Assembly (NCBI RefSeq): GCF_004358665.1
Contig: NZ_SMZR01000006.1
Location: 1-64,000, forward strand
Origin: Jeotgalibacillus sp. S-D1
GTDB lineage: Bacteria > Bacillota > Bacilli > Bacillales > Jeotgalibacillaceae
Reading direction: 5' to 3'
DNA: 64,000 bases
Shown here: piece by piece, positions 24,736-34,802 of the stretch
How the letters are laid out: each line of letters begins with the position of its first letter
Numbering within the stretch: position 1 is the stretch's first letter
Made by a program: the position numbers and the translations under genes
Notes under the pieces: model-generated
The model's input: the letters and a program-made list of their open reading frames with translations, nothing else
Database searches by the model: none
Told to the model about the DNA's origin: nothing

Positions 24736-27162
24736 TCAATTAAGTTTCTTTAGAATCACAGAGGCATTTGTGTTGATTTGCGTACCTCCAGCTAATGTTT
24801 GGAGGGTTACTGCCGCAGCTGAAGTATGGTTTCGAATGGTGAGCGCATCTCCACTTGAAATCGGCAAAATCACTTGACCATTATTCTGCTGTGTACCCGC
24901 TCCTGAACCATAGATCGTTCCAGGTACTACTGCATTATTTTGGAACAAGGCAAATTGATTTGGTTCAACACCAGAAACTGAAAAAGTAACTTCATAAATA
25001 CCGGCGGTTGTAACTGTAATAGTAGTTGTTCCTGGTGTATGTGTAATTCCAGAGGTGATGACTCCATTTGTATCAAACGGAATATCTGCTTCCAAAGCGA
25101 TTACCCCAGCACCCAAATTATAAATATAAGCATATTCAGCTAGGCCGCCTGCTCCAGTGGGACCAGTTGCTCCGGTTGCTCCAGCAGCGCCTGTAGCCCC
25201 TGCAGGTCCGGTAGCACCAGTGGCCCCGGCAACTCCGGCAGCGCCTGTGGCCCCTGCAGGTCCAGTAGCACCTGTGGCCCCGGCAACTCCGGCAGCGCCC
25301 GTAGCCCCTGCAGGTCCGGTAGCACCAGTGGCCCCGGCAACTCCGGCAGCGCCTGTGACCCCTGCAGGTCCAGTAGCACCTGTGACCCCGGCAACTCCGG
25401 TAGCACCAGTGGCCCCGGCAACTCCGGCAGCGCCTGTGACCCCTGCAGGTCCAGTAGCACCAGTGGCCCCGGCAACTCCGGCAGCGCCCGTAGCCCCTGC
25501 AGGTCCAGTAGCACCTGTGACCCCGGCAACTCCGGCAGCGCCCGTAGCTCCGGCAGGTCCAGTAGCACCTGTGGCCCCTGCAACTCCAGTAACGCCAGTA
25601 GCACCAGCAGCACCTGTGGCCCCCGCAGGTCCCGTGGCGCCAGTAGCACCAGCAGGTCCAGTAGCACCCGTAGCACCACCAGCAGGTCCAGTAGGGCCGG
25701 TAGCTCCGGTGGCACCAGAGGCTCCCGTAGCACCTGTGACTCCGGCAGGACCTGTGGCCCCAGTAGCGCCCGCAGGTCCAGTAACACCCGTAGCACCACC
25801 CGCAGGTCCAGTAGCGCCAGTAGCACCAGCGGCCCCCGTGGCCCCCGCAGGTCCAGTAGCGCCCGTAGCACCAGCGGCCCCCGTGGCCCCCGCAGGTCCA
25901 GTAGCGCCTGTGGCCCCAGCAGCCCCCGTGGTTCCCGCAGGTCCAGTGGCGCCTGTGGCCCCAGCGGCCCCCGTGGTTCCTGCAGGTCCAGTAGCGCCAG
26001 TAGCACCAGCGGCCCCCGTGGTTCCTGCAGGTCCAGTAGCGCCAGTAGCACCAGCGGCCCCCGTGGCCCCCGCAGGTCCAGTAGCGCCAGTAGCGCCAGT
26101 AGCACCAGCGGCCCCTGTGGTTCCTGCAGGTCCAGTAGCACCAGCGGCCCCTGTGGTTCCTGCAGGTCCAGTAGCACCAGCGGCCCCCGTGGTTCCTGCA
26201 GGTCCAGTAGCGCCAGTAGCACCAGCGGCCCCCGTGGCCCCAGCAGGTCCAGTAGCGCCAGTAGCACCAGCGGCCCCTGTGGTCCCCGCAGGTCCAGTAG
26301 CACCAGCGGCCCCCGTGGTTCCTGCAGGTCCAGTAGCGCCTGTGGCTCCAGCAGCACCCGTGGTCCCCGCAGGTCCAGTGGCGCCTGCGGCACCCGTGGT
26401 CCCCGCAGGTCCAGTAGCGCCTGTGGCTCCAGCAGCACCAGTGGTCCCCGCAGGTCCAGTGGCGCCTGTGACACCCGTGGTCCCCGCAGGTCCAGTAGCG
26501 CCTGTGGCCCCAGCAGCCCCCGTGGTTCCCGCAGGTCCAGTGGCGCCTGTGGCACCCGTGGCCCCCGCAGGTCCAGTAGCGCCTGTGGCTCCAGCAGCAC
26601 CAGTGGTCCCCGCAGGTCCAGTGGCGCCTGTGACACCCGTGGTCCCCGCAGGTCCAGTAGCACCAGTAGCACCAGCAGCCCCCGTGGTCCCCGCAGGTCC
26701 AGTGGCGCCTGTGGCACCAGTGGCCCCCGCAGGTCCAGTAGCACCAGTAGCCCCAGCAGCCCCCGTGGTTCCTGCAGGTCCAGTAGCGCCAGTAGCACCA
26801 GCGGCCCCCGTGGCCCCCGCAGGTCCAGTAGCCCCCGCAGGTCCGGTTGGTCCAGTTGGTCCAGCCATTGAAGGAATGTCCATTACATTCTTCAACTTGT
26901 TATCGAGCAATAATTCTTTTTTCATTGCTATCTCCAGCATTTCCTTAACACTTTCATTTACTTCTAAAATTTCATCTAGGGAAGCGGCGTTAGTCAGCCC
27001 TGGAATAGTACCGAGAGCATATTGCAGTTTTTCTCCTTCTGCGTTAATTATATGAGCTAACCCTAATTCTTCCATAGCGATCGAAGCTAATAGTAGATTT
27101 GTAACTTCTTCCCGTGTTAAGGATATATTTGGTGATATATTTGGAATATTTGGATTTGACAT
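24736..27162 (-). CDS. Collagen-like spore-surface protein with BclA-type C-terminal domain
   Basis: An 808-residue fibrous protein. Residues 1-100 are a non-repetitive head ([30 protein letters not shown]) of the kind seen in Bacillus collagen-like proteins. Residues 101-673 are about 191 uninterrupted Gly-X-Y triplets, dominated by GAT, GPA, GTT and GAA. Residues 674-808 form a beta-rich C-terminal domain ([23 protein letters not shown]) like the trimeric BclA/C1q fold. The expected role is surface filament or exosporium nap with O-glycosylated threonines. The start at 27162 follows AAAGGAG. The head lacks the classic exosporium leader motif, so spore location is inferred. Confidence 0.88.
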   Translation of the reverse strand: MSNPNIPNISPNISLTREEVTNLLLASIAMEELGLAHIINAEGEKLQYALGTIPGLTNAASLDEILEVNESVKEMLEIAMKKELLLDNKLKNVMDIPSMAGPTGPTGPAGATGPAGATGAAGATGATGPAGTTGAAGATGATGPAGATGATGATGPAGTTGAAGATGATGPAGTTGVTGATGPAGTTGAAGATGATGPAGATGATGATGPAGTTGAAGATGATGPAGTTGVTGATGPAGTTGAAGATGATGPAGTTGAAGATGPAGTTGAAGATGATGPAGTTGAAGATGPAGTTGAAGATGATGPAGATGAAGATGATGPAGTTGAAGATGPAGTTGAAGATGPAGTTGAAGATGATGATGPAGATGAAGATGATGPAGTTGAAGATGATGPAGTTGAAGATGATGPAGTTGAAGATGATGPAGATGAAGATGATGPAGATGAAGATGATGPAGGATGVTGPAGATGATGPAGVTGATGASGATGATGPTGPAGGATGATGPAGATGATGPAGATGAAGATGVTGVAGATGATGPAGATGAAGVAGVTGATGPAGATGAAGVAGATGATGPAGVTGAAGVAGATGATGVAGVTGATGPAGVTGAAGVAGATGATGPAGATGAAGVAGATGATGPAGATGAAGVAGATGATGPAGATGAAGATGATGPTGAGGLAEYAYIYNLGAGVIALEADIPFDTNGVITSGITHTPGTTTITVTTAGIYEVTFSVSGVEPNQFALFQNNAVVPGTIYGSGAGTQQNNGQVILPISSGDALTIRNHTSAAAVTLQTLAGGTQINTNASVILKKLN
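25144..26862 (-). repeat. Triplet-codon minisatellite encoding the collagen rod
   Basis: The DNA is built of 9, 18, 27 and 36 bp units and is far more GC-rich than its surroundings. It contains almost no stop codons in several frames, which creates long spurious frames on both strands. Slippage and copy-number change are expected, and assembly errors are likely here. Confidence 0.9.
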
Positions 27163-27512
27163 CAGTTTTCTCCTTTCCATGAATTTAAAGCGATATTAAA
27201 ATGGAAAATAAATCAAAGTCGCTCTAAAATAGTTTATTCATGGATAGGTAATGTTGTATAAGTTATCTGCCATGAGGTGAAAAAAATAGTCCTCTAATCA
27301 TGGAAGATCTGGGTCGTTTCTTATGCATTTTGCACTTTTAATCTGTTCTTCGATCCAATTTGGAATAATCAAGAGAGTGGACCAAACTGTTTATTCTACT
27401 TATACAAAGGGTAAATACTGACACGTCTTCATTTATTAAAATCAGTAAGTAGTGTTAAATACTGCAGCGGCTAATAAACGAATGTCAATCTTTAAAAAGA
27501 GGTGTCTTTATA
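27163..27512. other. Intergenic region between the divergent collagen-like and aldo/keto reductase genes
   Basis: About 350 bp of AT-rich sequence. It holds the AAAGGAG site of the collagen-like gene at its left end and AAAGAGGTG before the reductase at its right end. I found no convincing sigma-A, SigE or SigK promoter and no hairpin. Confidence 0.5.
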
Positions 27513-28499
27513 ATGAAAAACGAAATTACGATAAAGAATAAAATTGGTTTAGGTACTGCTCCACTGGGCAATATGTTCAGGGAAGTTCCGGAAAAAGAAG
27601 CGATGGAAACGATACAAACAGCCTGGGATGAAGGGATTCGTTATTTTGATACGGCTCCGTTTTATGGTGCTGGTCTGGCTGAATCAAGACTTGGTGAAAT
27701 CTTATCATCCTACGATCGTGATGATTATGTGTTAAGTACAAAAGTCGGACGGATTGTGCTTGATGAGGAAGAAGAAAAAGAAGGCCTTTTTGAACATGGA
27801 CGTAAGAATAAAATTTTGACGGATTATACGGAGGAAGGTACGCTCAGATCGATTGAAGATAGCTTGAAACGGCTTAAAACAGACCGTTTGGATATGGTGT
27901 ATGTTCATGATATCTCACCTGACTTTTTGGGAGATGAATGGGTTTCTAAGTTTGATGAAGCACGAAAAGGGGCCTTTAAGGTTCTGGATCGGCTTCGAGA
28001 TGAAGGTGTCATCTCCGCCTGGGGTCTTGGAGTAAACACGACAGTTCCAATCGAAGTGGCTCTTGAGCTGGAGGAAGCCCATCCTGACCTGAGCTTGTCT
28101 GCAACACAATACACGCTGCTTCAGCATGAGCGGGCATTGGAACGGATGATGCGGCTGGCTGAGGAGAAAAATGGCGGACTAGTGATCGGATCGGCATTTA
28201 ACTCAGGTGCTTTATTGGGCGGCGACTTTTTTGATTATCAGGAAATCACGCCTGAAATCAAGGAACGAGTGAGACGCTTTAATGAGGTTGCCAAAAAGCA
28301 TGATGTTAATTTGAAGGATGCAGCGCTGCAGTTCTCCACTGCACATCCCGCAGTTAAAGCGGTTGTAACCGGCTCTACAAGACCTGATCGCATCAAGGAA
28401 GATCTGCAAGCGATGAAGGCGAAAATCCCATCTGGATTTTGGGAAGAGCTTGTAAATGATGGGCTCATTTCTCCTAAAGCTCCGCTGCCGCAAAGTTAA
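27513..28499 (+). CDS. Aldo/keto reductase
   Basis: A 328-residue NAD(P)-dependent oxidoreductase of the AKR superfamily, nearest in pattern to the D-threo-aldose/pyridoxal dehydrogenase group. Visible are the N-terminal LGTAPLGNMF, the catalytic Asp-Tyr segment YFDTAPFYGAGLAESRLG (Asp near 46, Tyr near 51), the lysine in LSTKVGR and the barrel motif MVYVHD. The cofactor loop near the C-terminus is VVTGSTRPDRIKED. Monocistronic with its own terminator. Confidence 0.88.
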   Translation: MKNEITIKNKIGLGTAPLGNMFREVPEKEAMETIQTAWDEGIRYFDTAPFYGAGLAESRLGEILSSYDRDDYVLSTKVGRIVLDEEEEKEGLFEHGRKNKILTDYTEEGTLRSIEDSLKRLKTDRLDMVYVHDISPDFLGDEWVSKFDEARKGAFKVLDRLRDEGVISAWGLGVNTTVPIEVALELEEAHPDLSLSATQYTLLQHERALERMMRLAEEKNGGLVIGSAFNSGALLGGDFFDYQEITPEIKERVRRFNEVAKKHDVNLKDAALQFSTAHPAVKAVVTGSTRPDRIKEDLQAMKAKIPSGFWEELVNDGLISPKAPLPQS

Positions 28500-28587
28500 G
28501 CTGCAATAGTTCAAGGAAGTCCAAGCACTACAATCGCTAATTATTCAGCTTTCACTTGATAGTATAGAAGGAATATTGTTCGACAAT

Positions 28588-28626
28588 AAAAACCTCTTAG
28601 GGATAATAAATCTCTAAGAGGTTTTT
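28588..28626 (+). terminator. Terminator after the aldo/keto reductase
   Basis: AAAAACCTCTTAG pairs with CTAAGAGGTTTTT. Confidence 0.85.
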
Positions 28627-28968
28627 CTAATTTCAGTATTTTTTAGTAAAGAATGTAAAAATATATTTGCTATAATTGACTGAATTATTGTATTATTAAG
28701 TATATTGCTGTGTGTTGGAAAGAGGTGTACCCCGAAAACGGAAAGCTTTCAAAAACCAGATTTTATCTTTGGTGGGAGAAATTCATTCAGAACAAGGATT
28801 GAGTTGTAAGGAATCTTATTTTTAAATTCGAAATCCCCTGAATGTTGAATGACTTGACGTTTAGTAATTTCCATTCTTGTGCAGCAGCAGAACTTAGAAC
28901 ACTAGTAAATATTAAAGGTTTATCTAATTTTTCAGCCGGCAGAATAGAGCTTGAAAAATTTTTTTATT
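28627..28968. other. Gene-free AT-rich stretch upstream of the peptide operon
   Basis: About 340 bp without a credible gene. A TTGACT near 28676 is the only promoter-like element. A short frame after GAAAGAG near 28730 has poor coding character. I see no terminator or riboswitch signature. Confidence 0.4.
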
Positions 28969-28974
28969 TTTAGC

Positions 28975-28996
28975 GACTATTTAGCGACTGTTTAAC
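28975..28996 (+). promoter_or_regulatory. Tandem 11-bp operator upstream of the peptide importer operon
   Basis: GACTATTTAGC is followed immediately by GACTGTTTAAC, two copies one helical turn apart. The same motif occurs as a tandem pair at 37584-37605 beside the regulator gene. A possible -10 (TATAAA, 29021-29026) has only a poor -35 (GTCCAA), placing the repeat just upstream of it where an activator would bind. Confidence 0.65.
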
Positions 28997-29056
28997 AGTC
29001 CAATTGTCAGTCTCGATTTTTATAAATCGGAATGAAAATAATAAGGGGGAAAATTC

Positions 29057-30634
29057 ATGAAATGGAAATCAATTCTGAACTTAATATTTGTCGTTGGGTT
29101 GATTTGGGTCATTTCAGGCTGTTCGAGTTCTGGAACATCACCTGAAGGTACAGGCAGTTCAAGTTCAGCATCTGATAAAAATTCTTTAAAAGTTGCCTAT
29201 CAGGCTCAGCCGGACACGCTTGATCCTACCGTAACAACGGCAGAAGCAACTGCTTTCCCGGCAAGATTGATGTATGAATCTTTAGTGACGTTAAATGAGA
29301 ATTATGAAGTCACAGCCCAACTTGCAGAATCCTACGAAATTAGTGAGGATGGGAAGACGATCAGCTTCAAATTAAGAGAAGGAATTAAATTCCATAATGG
29401 AAAAGAAATGCTGGCAGATGATGTTATTGCTTCTTTGACAAGATGGCAGGAAAACTCTTCACTTACTAAATCTATTTTAGCTGGTTCGCAGTGGAAGAAA
29501 ATTGATGATTATACGATAGATTTAATTCTTTCAAAACCATCCTCAATTGTTTTGCATATTTTAGCCGATCAAACTCAATTGGCAGCTATCATGCCAAAAG
29601 AAATTATTGAAGCAGCTGATCCAACCGGTGCAACTGAATATATTGGAACAGGTCCTTTTAAATTTGATGAGTGGAAACAGGACCAATACATTCACTTTGT
29701 GAAAAATGAAGAGTACCAGTCTGACGCAGATCCTGTAAGCGGACTTGCGGGGGAGAAAGAAGCATTGGTGGAAGACATATACTGGTATGTTGTTCCGGAT
29801 GTATCGACTAGAAGTGCAGGGTTAATGAGCGGGGAATATGACGTAGTAATTGGTCTGCCATATGACTCTGTTGATCAAATCGAAAGTACCGGAAATAAAA
29901 CAGAGCCTTATACCTATGGGATGGAAATTTTAGTATTTAATAAAAAAGAAGGTTTGTTTACGGATGTAAAAGCCAGGCAGGCTGTTAACTATGCATTAGA
30001 TAAGGAAGTGGTTCTTCAGGCTGCTTTTACGGATGAAAAATATTTTGAGTTAGAAGCAGGTTTATTTACACCCGAACGAACTGACTGGTATACGGATACA
30101 GGAAAAGAACTGTACAATCCGAAAGATTTGGATAAGGCAAAACAATTGTTGAAAGAATCCGGTTATAACGGAGAGGAAATTATTATTCTCACCAGCCGCG
30201 ACTATATCCATCATTACAATGCAGCAATTGCTACACAGCAGCAGCTTGAGGGAATTGGGATGAAGGTGAAACTTGAGGTGTATGACTGGGCAACGCTGTT
30301 AGAGCATAGAGCAGACTCTGGTTCATACGATATCTTTTTCACCGGCTGGGATACAGCGGTCATTCCTCATCAATATGGATTTTTAGATTCGAAATCAGAA
30401 TGGCCGGGCTGGACCAATAATACAAAGATTGACGAGTTGTTAGAACAAATTGGATCGACACCTTCTCAAGAGGAAGCAAAAGCACTGGCGGCTGAACTTC
30501 AACAGGAAGTATGGAGTGATCTTCCAATTATAAATATAGGGAACTACAAAAATATCAATGGCTATTCTGATAAGGTAACAGGATTTAAACATATTATAGG
30601 TCCGGTTCTTTGGAATGTAAGTGTGAGTGAATAA
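29057..30634 (+). CDS. Peptide ABC transporter substrate-binding lipoprotein (SBP_bac_5)
   Basis: Extracellular peptide receptor of the importer encoded in this operon. 525 residues. A lipoprotein signal peptide ends in VISGC (Cys22), followed by a Ser/Gly-rich linker. The mature part is the large cluster C binding fold: DTLDPTVTTAEATAFPARLM, then the conserved FKLREGIKFHNGKEMLADDV near residue 112, and EYIGTGPFKFDEW near 195. AGGGGGAAAA precedes the ATG. It is more distant from the permease genes than usual and is followed by a hairpin, consistent with higher expression. Confidence 0.93.
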   Translation: MKWKSILNLIFVVGLIWVISGCSSSGTSPEGTGSSSSASDKNSLKVAYQAQPDTLDPTVTTAEATAFPARLMYESLVTLNENYEVTAQLAESYEISEDGKTISFKLREGIKFHNGKEMLADDVIASLTRWQENSSLTKSILAGSQWKKIDDYTIDLILSKPSSIVLHILADQTQLAAIMPKEIIEAADPTGATEYIGTGPFKFDEWKQDQYIHFVKNEEYQSDADPVSGLAGEKEALVEDIYWYVVPDVSTRSAGLMSGEYDVVIGLPYDSVDQIESTGNKTEPYTYGMEILVFNKKEGLFTDVKARQAVNYALDKEVVLQAAFTDEKYFELEAGLFTPERTDWYTDTGKELYNPKDLDKAKQLLKESGYNGEEIIILTSRDYIHHYNAAIATQQQLEGIGMKVKLEVYDWATLLEHRADSGSYDIFFTGWDTAVIPHQYGFLDSKSEWPGWTNNTKIDELLEQIGSTPSQEEAKALAAELQQEVWSDLPIINIGNYKNINGYSDKVTGFKHIIGPVLWNVSVSE

Positions 30635-30668
30635 AAAAATAGTATCAATCGAATAGGTAAAAACATTC

Positions 30669-30730
30669 GCTTAACCTTCACTTTCATGGATTGATTCTTC
30701 CAAGAGTAAAGGTTAAGCTGAATTTTTTTT
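30669..30730 (+). terminator. Intercistronic attenuator-like hairpin after the binding-protein gene
   Basis: GCTTAACCTT (30669-30678) pairs with AAGGTTAAGC (30709-30718), followed by eight T. It probably terminates part of the transcripts, giving more binding protein than permease. Confidence 0.75.
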
Positions 30731-30766
30731 ACTTAAAAAAATTGATAGTTAGAAGGGGAATGTCAC

Positions 30767-31720
30767 TTGAAAGGATATTTTTTAACGCGAATATTGTCTC
30801 TAGTACCAGTACTTCTAATCGTATCAGTGTTTGTTTTTTTTCTTATTCACTTGACGCCGGGGGATCCGGCGTCTGTCATTCTTGGACCGCAGGCTACACC
30901 TGAAGAAGTGGAACAATTACGTGAACAGATGGGATTAAATCTCCCTCTCTACCAGCAATTTTTTGAGTGGTTTACCGGAATTTTAAGAGGTGACCTTGGC
31001 TGGTCTATTTCTCAAAATAAATCTGTTATTAATGCATTCTTTGAACACTTAGGCCCAACTCTTTCTCTTGCTGTTCTTGCTCAGGGGATTTCCATTGTTT
31101 TAGCTATTCCTATGGGAATCATTGCAGCTAAAAAAAGAGGAACAAAGATCGATCAGTCGGTTATGGTTGTCGCGATGTTAGGGCTTGCGATACCGAGTTT
31201 TTTACTGGGATTATTGTTAATGCAGCTGTTCGGCATTAAATTACAATGGCTTCCTGTTGCAGGTTATGAACCATTGAGTTCAGGCTTATGGGAGCACCTG
31301 AAGCATATGATCATGCCTGCAATGGCCCTGGGAGTTATTCAAACGGCTGTTATTGTCAGAATGACCAGGTCATCGATGCTTGATGTTCTTAGTACAAATT
31401 ATATTAAGACAGCTTATGCAAAAGGACTTAAGGAACGGATTATCTACTATAAACATGCTCTTCGAAATGCTTCCATCGCAATTATTACGGTACTGGGGGA
31501 AACATTTGGTTCATTGATAGCGGGAGCAGTGGTCACGGAAACGGTTTTTAACTTGCCTGGTATTGGTCAATTAGTAATGAATTCGATTTTACGAAGAGAT
31601 TACGAAGTGATACAAGGGACAATTCTATTGGCTGTAGTATCTTATTTAGCAGTCAATTTAGTCGTCGACATGCTGTACGGTGTTATTGATCCAAGAGTCC
31701 GCATGAGCAGGAAGGGATAG
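30767..31720 (+). CDS. Peptide ABC transporter permease (DppB/OppB type)
   Basis: First inner-membrane subunit, 317 residues with six transmembrane segments. The N-terminal helix is RILSLVPVLLIVSVFVFFLI, followed by the family motif HLTPGDPASVILG. The cytoplasmic EAA loop lies near 215-235 (YIKTAYAKGLKERIIYYKHALRNA) and contacts the ATPases. The start codon is TTG at 30767 with AGAAGGGGA upstream; no ATG gives a complete first helix. Confidence 0.93.
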   Translation: MKGYFLTRILSLVPVLLIVSVFVFFLIHLTPGDPASVILGPQATPEEVEQLREQMGLNLPLYQQFFEWFTGILRGDLGWSISQNKSVINAFFEHLGPTLSLAVLAQGISIVLAIPMGIIAAKKRGTKIDQSVMVVAMLGLAIPSFLLGLLLMQLFGIKLQWLPVAGYEPLSSGLWEHLKHMIMPAMALGVIQTAVIVRMTRSSMLDVLSTNYIKTAYAKGLKERIIYYKHALRNASIAIITVLGETFGSLIAGAVVTETVFNLPGIGQLVMNSILRRDYEVIQGTILLAVVSYLAVNLVVDMLYGVIDPRVRMSRKG

Positions 31721-31735
31721 GGGGGAGGGAATCAA

Positions 31736-32641
31736 ATGGGAGTGAATGTACCGATAGAAAACAGGGATATTCTTCAGACAAAAACCCAATTAAAAAAGGA
31801 ACGCTTCAGATTATTTGTAAGGAGGTTTTTGAATAATCGTCTGGCGTTAATTGGAAGTTCGATCATGATTTTTTTACTATTATTCGTCAGCTTTTCTCTA
31901 TTATTTATGAATAGCTCTCCTCTTGAAATTGATCCTGCTAATCGTCTTCATGCCCCAAGCAGCGAGCATTGGTTTGGAACAGATACATTTGGAAGAGACT
32001 TATTCAGCAGGGTCGTTCATGGCGGGTTTGTTTCGTTGGCAGTTGGTTTTTCTGCCACTATTATTACAGCCATTATTGGAATGATTATTGGGTTATATGC
32101 CTCCTATTATAAGTTTTTAGACCATATTTTAATGAGGATTTGTGATGGTTTGCTGGCTTTTCCAGATGTTCTTTTGGCTATTGCGATTACAGCTGTTCTC
32201 GGGCCGAGGCCGATTAATGTTGTAATTGCCATTACCGTTGTAAAAATTCCTACAATGGCCCGTATTGTACGTTCATCTGCTTTGGTGATTAAGGAGCAAA
32301 CCTATATTGAAGCTCTTAAGGCACAAGGAGCAAGCTCTTGGAGAACACTTTGGATGCACATAGCTCCAAATACGTTATCCCCTTATATTGTTCAAATTAC
32401 AAATGTATTTGCTTCTGCGATTATTCTTGAAGCCGGACTCAGCTTCCTGGGTGCAGGTGTGCCGGCGCCAGAACCAAGCTGGGGAAACATTTTATACGAT
32501 GGAAAAGTTGTCATTTTCAATGCCTGGTGGATGACGTTTTTCCCTGGCGTTTTTATCGTCCTTTCCGTGTTGGGATTAAATTTATTTGGTGACGGACTAA
32601 GGGATTTATTAGATCCCCATACGAATAAAGCAAATAAGTAA
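31736..32641 (+). CDS. Peptide ABC transporter permease (DppC/OppC type)
   Basis: Second membrane subunit, 301 residues. It has the N-terminal OppC_N region with a first helix (about 35-60), the HWFGTDTFGRDLFSRVVHG motif near 80, and an EAA loop (YIEALKAQGASSWRTLWMHIAPN) near 205. GGGGGAGGG precedes the ATG, and 15 bp separate it from the first permease. The gap to the next gene is about 100 bp without a terminator. Confidence 0.93.
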   Translation: MGVNVPIENRDILQTKTQLKKERFRLFVRRFLNNRLALIGSSIMIFLLLFVSFSLLFMNSSPLEIDPANRLHAPSSEHWFGTDTFGRDLFSRVVHGGFVSLAVGFSATIITAIIGMIIGLYASYYKFLDHILMRICDGLLAFPDVLLAIAITAVLGPRPINVVIAITVVKIPTMARIVRSSALVIKEQTYIEALKAQGASSWRTLWMHIAPNTLSPYIVQITNVFASAIILEAGLSFLGAGVPAPEPSWGNILYDGKVVIFNAWWMTFFPGVFIVLSVLGLNLFGDGLRDLLDPHTNKANK

Positions 32642-32744
32642 TAAGCAAATAAAGAAATTTCCCCATTGCTTCAAATATGGACGATTTGCATATGATGCTT
32701 AAAGCAGCTTTGGAGGAAGAAACAGGAGAAGGGAGGATGAAATC

Positions 32745-33719
32745 TTGCAGGAATCATTATTGGAAGTAAAGAATCTAAAGACTTCTTTTTCCACCGAAAG
32801 CGGTGTAGTGACCGCGGTCGATGGGGTTACATTTACGGTTCATGCGGGTGAAACCCTGGGCGTTGTCGGTGAATCAGGGTGCGGAAAAAGTGTCACTGCA
32901 GAATCGATTCTGCAGCTGTTGAATGAACGCACGACAAAATATGAAGGTGAAATTAATTATAAAGGGAAAAATATTCTCACACTAAACAAAAAACAGATGC
33001 AGCAAATTCGGGGTAATGAAATAGCCATGATCTTTCAGGATGCCATGACGTCGCTTAATCCGGTTTTTACAATCGGAGATCAGATAACAGAAGCAATCAC
33101 GGCACATATGAAGATGGGCAGGAAAGAGGCGAATAAGAAAGCTATCGACATGTTGAGTCTTACAGGTATATCCTCTCCCGAAATGAGATTTCATGAGTAT
33201 CCTTATGAAATATCCGGCGGAATGAGGCAAAGGGCGATGATTGCCATGGCTCTTGTCTGCAGACCGAATTTACTGATAGCTGATGAACCGACTACAGCAT
33301 TGGATGTAACAATTCAGGCTCAAATTCTTGAAGTGATTAATAACATAAAAAATGAACTGAATATGGGCATTGTGATGATTACGCATGATCTGGGGGTAAT
33401 AGCAGAAGTATGTACACATGTGGTTGTGATGTATCTTGGTCAAGTAATTGAAGATGCAGATGTAGAGTCGTTATTTTCTAATCCGGCTCACCCATACACG
33501 AAAGGACTGCTGCAATGTATTCCGCAAATTGACGGGGACCGCTCCCGGCAGCTTTATACCATAGAGGGAATTGTTCCATCACTGGATAATGTCCCAAAAG
33601 GGTGTCGTTTTTCTCAAAGGTGCCCGCATTCCGATGCAAAATGTCTGAATGAACCGCCTTTATTAGAAGAAATAAACGATAAGCATAAAGTTAGATGCTG
33701 GCATTATGACAAAATCTAA
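32745..33719 (+). CDS. Peptide ABC transporter ATP-binding protein (DppD/OppD type)
   Basis: First ATPase, 324 residues. Walker [10 protein letters not shown] (near 41), signature [14 protein letters not shown] (near 157), Walker [13 protein letters not shown] (near 178). The C-terminal oligopeptide-transporter extension has the cysteine set [14 protein letters not shown], which often carries an iron-sulfur cluster in this family. The start is TTG at 32745, seven bases after GGGAGG. Confidence 0.93.
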   Translation: MQESLLEVKNLKTSFSTESGVVTAVDGVTFTVHAGETLGVVGESGCGKSVTAESILQLLNERTTKYEGEINYKGKNILTLNKKQMQQIRGNEIAMIFQDAMTSLNPVFTIGDQITEAITAHMKMGRKEANKKAIDMLSLTGISSPEMRFHEYPYEISGGMRQRAMIAMALVCRPNLLIADEPTTALDVTIQAQILEVINNIKNELNMGIVMITHDLGVIAEVCTHVVVMYLGQVIEDADVESLFSNPAHPYTKGLLQCIPQIDGDRSRQLYTIEGIVPSLDNVPKGCRFSQRCPHSDAKCLNEPPLLEEINDKHKVRCWHYDKI

Positions 33720-33735
33720 AAAGGGAGGGATGACT

Positions 33736-34743
33736 TTGCTGCAGCCTTATACTGATGTTGAAAATAAGAAACAGGAGCATGCCAAACCCCTTTTACAAGT
33801 TAGAAATTTAAAAAAGTATTTTCCGATCACCAGTTCACTGGGCAGACATGTGGGAGATGTAAAGTCCGTTGATGGAGTGGATTTTGATCTGTACGAACAA
33901 CAAACAGTCGGTCTTGTAGGTGAATCGGGATGTGGAAAAAGCACCACAGGCAGGGCGATTCTGCGTTTGACCGATCCTACTGAAGGAGAGGCTATCTATA
34001 ACGGCAGGGATATTTTTAAATTAAAAGAAAAGGAATTTCATAAAATCAGAAAAGATTTTCAAATGGTTTTTCAAGACCCTCATTCCTCTCTTAATCCGAA
34101 GAAAAGAATCGGGGAAGCAATCATAGAACCGATGAAGATTCATCAGATCGGAACCAAAAGAGACCAGATGGACAGGGCGATGGAGTTACTCTTAAAGGTC
34201 GGAATCAGAAAAGATCAGTTTTATCGATATCCACATGAATTTTCTGGCGGGCAGAGACAAAGAATAGGACTGGCAAGAGCCCTGGCTGTAAATCCAAAAA
34301 TAGTTGTGTGTGACGAACCGGTTTCAGCTTTGGACGTTTCGATTCAATCACAGGTCATAAATCTTCTCAAGGAGATTCAGGAGAATTTCCAATTAACCTA
34401 TTTATTTATTTCTCATGATCTGAGCGTAGTGCGTCATATGGCAGACCAAATTTGTGTGATGTATTTAGGTAAAATCGTTGAAAGGGCACCTACAGACGAA
34501 TTATTTGGACATCCCAATCATCCTTATACCCGTGCATTATTATCAGCAATTCCGCTTCCAAACCCGAAAATCAAAAATGAAAGAATTGTGATAAAGGGGG
34601 ATGTACCTTCTCCTATACATCCGCCTTCCGGCTGTGTGTTTCACACAAGGTGCCCATTTGTGATGGAAAGGTGCAAACAGCAGGTCCCGTCCATGAAAGA
34701 ATTGACAGCAGGTCATTATGCAGCATGCCATTTAAACGATTAA
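33736..34743 (+). CDS. Peptide ABC transporter ATP-binding protein (DppF/OppF type)
   Basis: Second ATPase, about 335 residues. Walker [10 protein letters not shown] (near 61), signature FSGGQRQRIGLARA (near 162), Walker B IVVCDEPVSALD (near 183), and a C-terminal Cys cluster CVFHTRCPFVMERC. The frame is open from an ATG at 33706 inside the previous gene, but GGGAGGG at 33723-33729 directs initiation at the TTG at 33736; the ATG at 33730 is too close. The start is therefore uncertain by ten codons. Confidence 0.92.
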   Translation: MLQPYTDVENKKQEHAKPLLQVRNLKKYFPITSSLGRHVGDVKSVDGVDFDLYEQQTVGLVGESGCGKSTTGRAILRLTDPTEGEAIYNGRDIFKLKEKEFHKIRKDFQMVFQDPHSSLNPKKRIGEAIIEPMKIHQIGTKRDQMDRAMELLLKVGIRKDQFYRYPHEFSGGQRQRIGLARALAVNPKIVVCDEPVSALDVSIQSQVINLLKEIQENFQLTYLFISHDLSVVRHMADQICVMYLGKIVERAPTDELFGHPNHPYTRALLSAIPLPNPKIKNERIVIKGDVPSPIHPPSGCVFHTRCPFVMERCKQQVPSMKELTAGHYAACHLND

Positions 34744-34802
34744 TGTAATCGTTTAATCGAGGCGCTAGACTTCTTTTTAGAAGTTAGGAGGAAAAAGACA
34801 TC

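Noticed and set aside
25140-26798. 552-codon frame on the minus strand, Leu/Pro/Arg-rich
   Set aside because: Another out-of-frame reading of the same collagen repeat, with no head or tail domain.
25157-27055. 632-codon frame on the plus strand, rich in Ala, Pro and Val
   Set aside because: It is the antisense of the Gly-X-Y repeat of the collagen-like gene; the low complexity follows from the GC-rich triplet repeat and there is no ribosome site.
24736-27162. Possible CRISPR array, because of the dense repeats
   Set aside because: Repeats are continuous triplet codons without unique spacers of constant length, and no cas genes are near.
28735-28815. Possible short ORF after GAAAGAG upstream of the peptide operon
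   Set aside because: Starts on a GTG with no correctly placed ribosome site, and has poor coding character.
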